A DNA stretch of 64,000 nt from Epiperipatus broadwayi (Eukaryota; Onychophora; Udeonychophora; Euonychophora; Peripatidae), in NCBI GenBank assembly GCA_028023455.1, contig JAQFVV010012572.1:930001-994000 (forward strand). Direction: 5' to 3'. The notes below the pieces were generated by a model. That model was not told where the DNA came from. It did no database searches and was given only the letters and a program-made list of their open reading frames with translations. Shown piece by piece: positions 60,301-64,000 of the stretch. Within the stretch, counting starts at the first letter, position 1, and each line of letters begins with the position of its first letter. The position numbers and the translations under genes are program-made.

Positions 60301-62360
60301 ATTTGCAAAAATGCTTGAAAATAATTTTACTATACTGGTTAATAATGGTATTTGTAATCTTTGCAATTTTTTCTATTCCGTATAATTATAGCAAGTTTTT
60401 CTACATCTTATTATAAATTGGAAATTTTTAAAAGAAATATTTACAAATTTTATGAATATCTAGTATTTTTAAAATATTTCAACAGTTTGAAACACGCATA
60501 TCACAAACTTATTTTAAAATATTTTCAGGGATCTATTAACATTTGCAACATATCTATTTTTAAGATTAAAAAGATTTCTTTTAATCTCATCAGAATAAAT
60601 TTTAAAAAAACCATTAGGATGAATAAATTAAATAAATACAGTCAATATATTTCTACCATTTATTCAAAATATTATAGTAAAATTGTATTCACTGATTTAA
60701 TAAGATTACTATAGGTTTTCACTTTTAGAAAATATCTTAATTGTCCATGATTAACAAATATTAACTTTCCAGTTTAAACCACCAAACTGTTTGTCAGTCA
60801 CAGAACCTTTGCTTTTAAGTTTTTCTATATTTTTTGAACAAGCACCACATCCAGTTTACTAGAACCGGTCCTATAGCTGAGGCATATGACTAAAGTGCTG
60901 AAAAGAAACAAGCATAAAAATGAGTGTATATTTTTAATAACATATTTATTTTTTTATTTGTCTTTTTTACTATATTCATTGCTTTGTTCAGTAGACCACT
61001 TTAAATATACATTTTTAATAATTTAAAAATGAGATGATTTTAGGGCTGGTCTCAGGCTCCCAAATTGATCAGCCAAGTCCTGAAAAAGAAAATACCACAT
61101 TTGTTTTAATAAAATCTCTAATAACATAATCAGCATTAGAGAATCAATTAGGATTTTCCTTTTTAAAAAATCTAAGAGCAAACCTATCTAATAAACACAA
61201 TACATTTTAAAGAAAATTCCATGTCTCTTACATAACCAGCTTGAAATTCCAAATAAATTATTTTAATAATTAACAGCCGTTGAATCATACTAATAGTAGT
61301 AATTGCTTTTAAAAAATGAAGATCAAATTTCCTATCAATGAGCTTGAGATAGAAGCTATTGTTAATGTAATTATAACTGAAACACTGGACCATACTAATC
61401 TATAATCTGCCCAACAATTTGAGCCTATAATTGCCATATAATTAATATTCATCTTTTTTTTTACATTCTCATTCAGTTATAAAATAATCCATCGGATGCA
61501 ATTGCTTTGAAGTTGCATGCATCTAAGTCCTTTATAGCATTTTTTTTTTAAATCTAGACAATGCGAAAGTCGATTGAAGTTAACAACATACCAAGCTTTT
61601 CTTTATGGCAGCACTTTTTTTATTGACAATCAGAATATTTATAAATATTAACATTTTTATAATTTTTGTTGCAATTTAAATTACATACATTAACATATAA
61701 CAAATCCATAATAACTTTCATAATGTCAGGTTAATAATTCAAAATTGTTGCTCCAAAGAGTAAATCTATTAGTTTTGATCATATAAATACTTACAGTCCA
61801 TAAATATTTCAAGATGTTATACCATATTTTTGGTTCCTGCCAACATATGTGCTATGTACATGTTCATACATACATATATAGACCAGAAAACAGTACAAGG
61901 GAAAGAAGTACATACATTAATAGTCAACATAACTTATTCAGTAGATAATTGTATAAAAAATATAGCAAAAATACTAATTAAAACAATTTAAAATGTAAAT
62001 CCAATGCCAGGGAACAATAAAGACTCCGAAAGATAAAAAAATTTTTTTCCAAGAGATAGCAAAACAAATAAAAGTATGAAGATGGAAAAGCAGATCATAA
62101 TCCAGATGAAATCCTACTAGCGAAATCCGGCTAGCCAAAACTCTCAATGAACTATCCCGGTAAATTTCTGTCATTGTAAATACAAATCTAGATTAATTCA
62201 GACAGTATTGGCTTTATTGATATTTGTAAATCCCTATGGTCTCAAAGAACAAATGTAAATAGTTTCAATATTATTGCATATTATATATAGGTATTATTAT
62301 TCCCGTCCCCCTCCAATATTCCCTGCAGAGAATATTTGAATTACTTGTAATTCTTTATTT
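54366..62360. other. AT-rich DNA, no gene recognised
   Basis: Apart from the repeat at 57120-57495, nothing can be assigned. A slightly GC-richer stretch at 55360-55660 is open on the minus strand for 80 codons, but its content is not recognised. TATACATATGTATA-like words and poly-T/poly-A pairs (for example at 55040-55070) are common. The longest plus-strand frame (117 codons, 60361-60714) is Ile/Lys/Asn/Phe-rich and looks like chance. Confidence 0.45.
57120..57495. repeat. Interspersed repeat, copy 2 of a diverged pair
   Basis: Direct-orientation partner of 53970-54365, about 3.1 kb away. This copy keeps more GC, including GGATGACAAGCACTCGCGAG. The family is not recognised; a SINE or a short DNA element are both possible. 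Confidence 0.6.
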
Positions 62361-62361
62361 A

Positions 62362-62720
62362 TAAAACCACTAAACATCATGACTACCATTTCTTATACTT
62401 ACCTCTGTAAAACAATAGCAACTCCCACCATACAATAGTGACATCTACTGTATGCCATAGTATTCAATGTATGCCAACTGTGCATCAAAATTTCTACCTA
62501 ATGCCTAATCATCCAATATCTCCAATTTAGTTTCTAGCTTATGGCTTTCATCAATGAGTGCCTTCGATCTAAGCAACTGCACCTAGGTCTTTGGAACAGC
62601 CATTTTTTACCTTTTTTTAATTAACTATAAAGCTATGATCCAAACTGAAAACAGTTTTCAATCCAAACTAATTTGTTTGTATAGTTATACAGATTTGAAC
62701 CCAGTTCAATATTTATACAT
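62362..62720. repeat. MITE-family copy, left part
   Basis: It starts with the family terminus AAACCACTAAACATCATGACTACCATTTCTTATACTTAC, continues through TGCC...ATCCAATATCTCCAATTTAGTTTCTAGCTTATGGCTTTCATCAATGAGTGCC, and then the internal AGTTTTCAATCCAAACTAATTTGTTTGTATAGTTATACAGATTTGAACCCAG. The right end was not found. Same orientation as the copy that follows. Confidence 0.7.
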
Positions 62721-62774
62721 TTTAATCTTTGATTATTTAATAATCATAGTAATCAATATCCTTTAGCAGGATTC

Positions 62775-63125
62775 ATATTAAACTACTAAAACATCATGAG
62801 ACAACCATTTCTTATGCTTACACAATCTGTTAAAACAGTTATTCTCTTTATACACCAATGCCACTAGTGCAAGCCATAGTAATCAACAGATAAATAAAAG
62901 ATTTGTGTATCAAAAGTCTATCTAATGCCTGCTCAACCAATATTCCTAGACGAATTTCTACTTTAAGGCTTTAATAAGTGAGAAGTCTTGGATCTGAGAG
63001 TACTGCACCTATGATTACTATAGCTTGCACTAGGTAGCACTATCGCATGAAGAGAACTGCTACTGCTTTACCAATTTGTATAAGCATAAGAAATAGCAGT
63101 CATATGATATTTTGGTGGTTTAATA
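62775..63125. mobile_element. MITE-family copy with both termini
   Basis: The left end TATTAAACTACTAAAACATCATGAGACAACCATTTCTTATGCTTA and the right end TATAAGCATAAGAAATAGCAGTCATATGATATTTTGGTGGTTTAATA are inverted copies, so this roughly 350-bp unit is bounded by TIRs of about 45 bp. An inner inverted pair (GCAAGCCATAGTAATCA / TGATTACTATAGCTTGC) sits at about 62872 and 63012. It is the clearest two-ended copy of the family that recurs from 8 kb to 63 kb. Confidence 0.8.
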
Positions 63126-63129
63126 CTAA

Positions 63130-63420
63130 TCCTAGCCAAAAGATTTGATGACTATAGTTATTATAAAACCAAAGACTCAAAAATATAGTTACTGGACTGG
63201 CTTCAGATCTGTATGACTATATACACGCAAATTACCTTGAATTGAAACCCATTAGTGTTTTCAGTTTGGGCTCATACCTTTATAGATAATGAAAATGGTA
63301 AAAGATGGCTAATGAAGAGTTGTATTAAATCCAAAGATCTACCCAAGGCTCTCATTGACGAAAGCTATAGGTAAAAAACTAATCTAGGAATATTGGATGT
63401 GTAGTATTTATTGCACAAAT
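63130..63420. repeat. MITE-family internal region and inverted arm
   Basis: TTACTGGACTGGCTTCAGATCTGTATGACTATA...GGTAAAAGATGGCTAATGAAGAGTTGTATTAAATCCAAAGATCT matches the internal region at 25290-25440. It is followed by the inverted core CATTGACGAAAGCTATAGGTAAAAAACTAATCTAGGAATATTGGATG, as at 25466-25512. With 62775-63125 it may form one composite copy. Confidence 0.65.
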
Positions 63421-64000
63421 TCTAATTAAAAAAATATACAAATGTATATTTATAATGTATATGAAGCAATATATATGTTTTGACTTTGCCTCATACTGAT
63501 GGCTTGGTATAGTGTTTTATTTCTCAGAGATATCAGTATCCTTCTAAGCTTACCTACTATTTTCAGCTGTAACATGACAGTTTTCTTCATGAATAAGTAC
63601 TATAACATTTCCAGATACTCTGTGACAGCTTGTCTCATGTCTGAATTAGGTTCAAGAAGCTTCCAGTTCTAATGTTAACTTCTCTGTTTTAATTATATTG
63701 TAGACAACATTCGTACTGCTGATCAGGATCTGACAGTAAACTGTTGTTGTCTCCCCTTTATTTCCAACTAGACTATGTATAGCCATATCCCCTTTCATAA
63801 TGAAAACAATTGGATTCACTAAATATCAAAACACATTGGCCTATTTCTCCTATTGGATATGTTATCACGCATATATTATTCTGTGGAGATAAATGCGCAA
63901 CTCAAGATAAGATGGAATCTGAACTAGTTGAAGGTAAACCAAGATATAACAGAATGAGTAGGCATTAGATATATAAACCTTTACACCCATTTACTACTAT

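Noticed and set aside
60361-60714. 117-codon plus-strand open frame
   Set aside because: Composition is Ile/Lys/Asn/Phe/Tyr-rich, as expected by chance in AT-rich DNA. No domain, no neighbouring gene signals.
1-64000. CRISPR arrays, operons, rRNA, tRNA or a bacterial-type defence island
   Set aside because: No regularly spaced repeats with unique spacers, no ribosome-binding-site-led gene series and no RNA gene folds were found. The window is clearly eukaryotic.

Overview
This window is nuclear DNA from an invertebrate animal. It is very AT-rich (roughly three quarters A+T by eye), has introns of about 8 to 14 kb, is dense in transposon relics, and shows no prokaryotic gene layout. The species cannot be fixed from the sequence alone; several AT-rich invertebrate lineages would fit. 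Only two genes can be supported, and together their coding sequence covers about 1.5 kb of the 64 kb.

The first gene lies on the minus strand (first codon at 41085, reading leftward). It encodes a histone-deacetylase-fold enzyme related to the bacterial/plant-type branch rather than to the class I HDACs. Four exons can be read with matching splice sites and phases (40993-41085, 29855-30182, 21623-21816, 7572-7700). The 3' exons, which should carry the third metal ligand and the catalytic tyrosine, were not found between the last exon and position 1 and probably lie outside the window. The second gene lies on the plus strand (41324-42088). It is an intact 254-codon single-exon RTRAF (C14orf166/hCLE/CGI-99) homologue. 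The two genes are head to head, with only 238 bp between their start codons, so they probably share a bidirectional promoter.

The rest is mostly mobile DNA at different stages of decay. From left to right: an unassigned stretch (1-1350); a 1.9 kb DNA element with about 80 bp inverted ends and a degenerate internal tandem repeat (1353-3250); a nested foldback (3604-4196); a decayed LINE (5610-7490); the large third intron of the deacetylase, with a decayed Penelope-like element (about 14.9-17.7 kb) that was itself split by a 1.1 kb TA-target DNA transposon (15557-16671); a near-perfect 0.7 kb inverted repeat (23262-23939); and repeated copies of a MITE-like family with long inverted ends, often arranged as inverted pairs. 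To the right of RTRAF, no gene could be recognised from 42.1 kb to the end. That stretch holds a second TIR-bounded element (48351-49661), several MITEs and long AT-rich DNA.

I found no sign of a bacterial-type defence system, CRISPR array, rRNA or tRNA. The most interesting points are the divergent gene pair, the intronless RTRAF, the nested insertion with a readable empty site, and the large palindromes in introns of the deacetylase gene.
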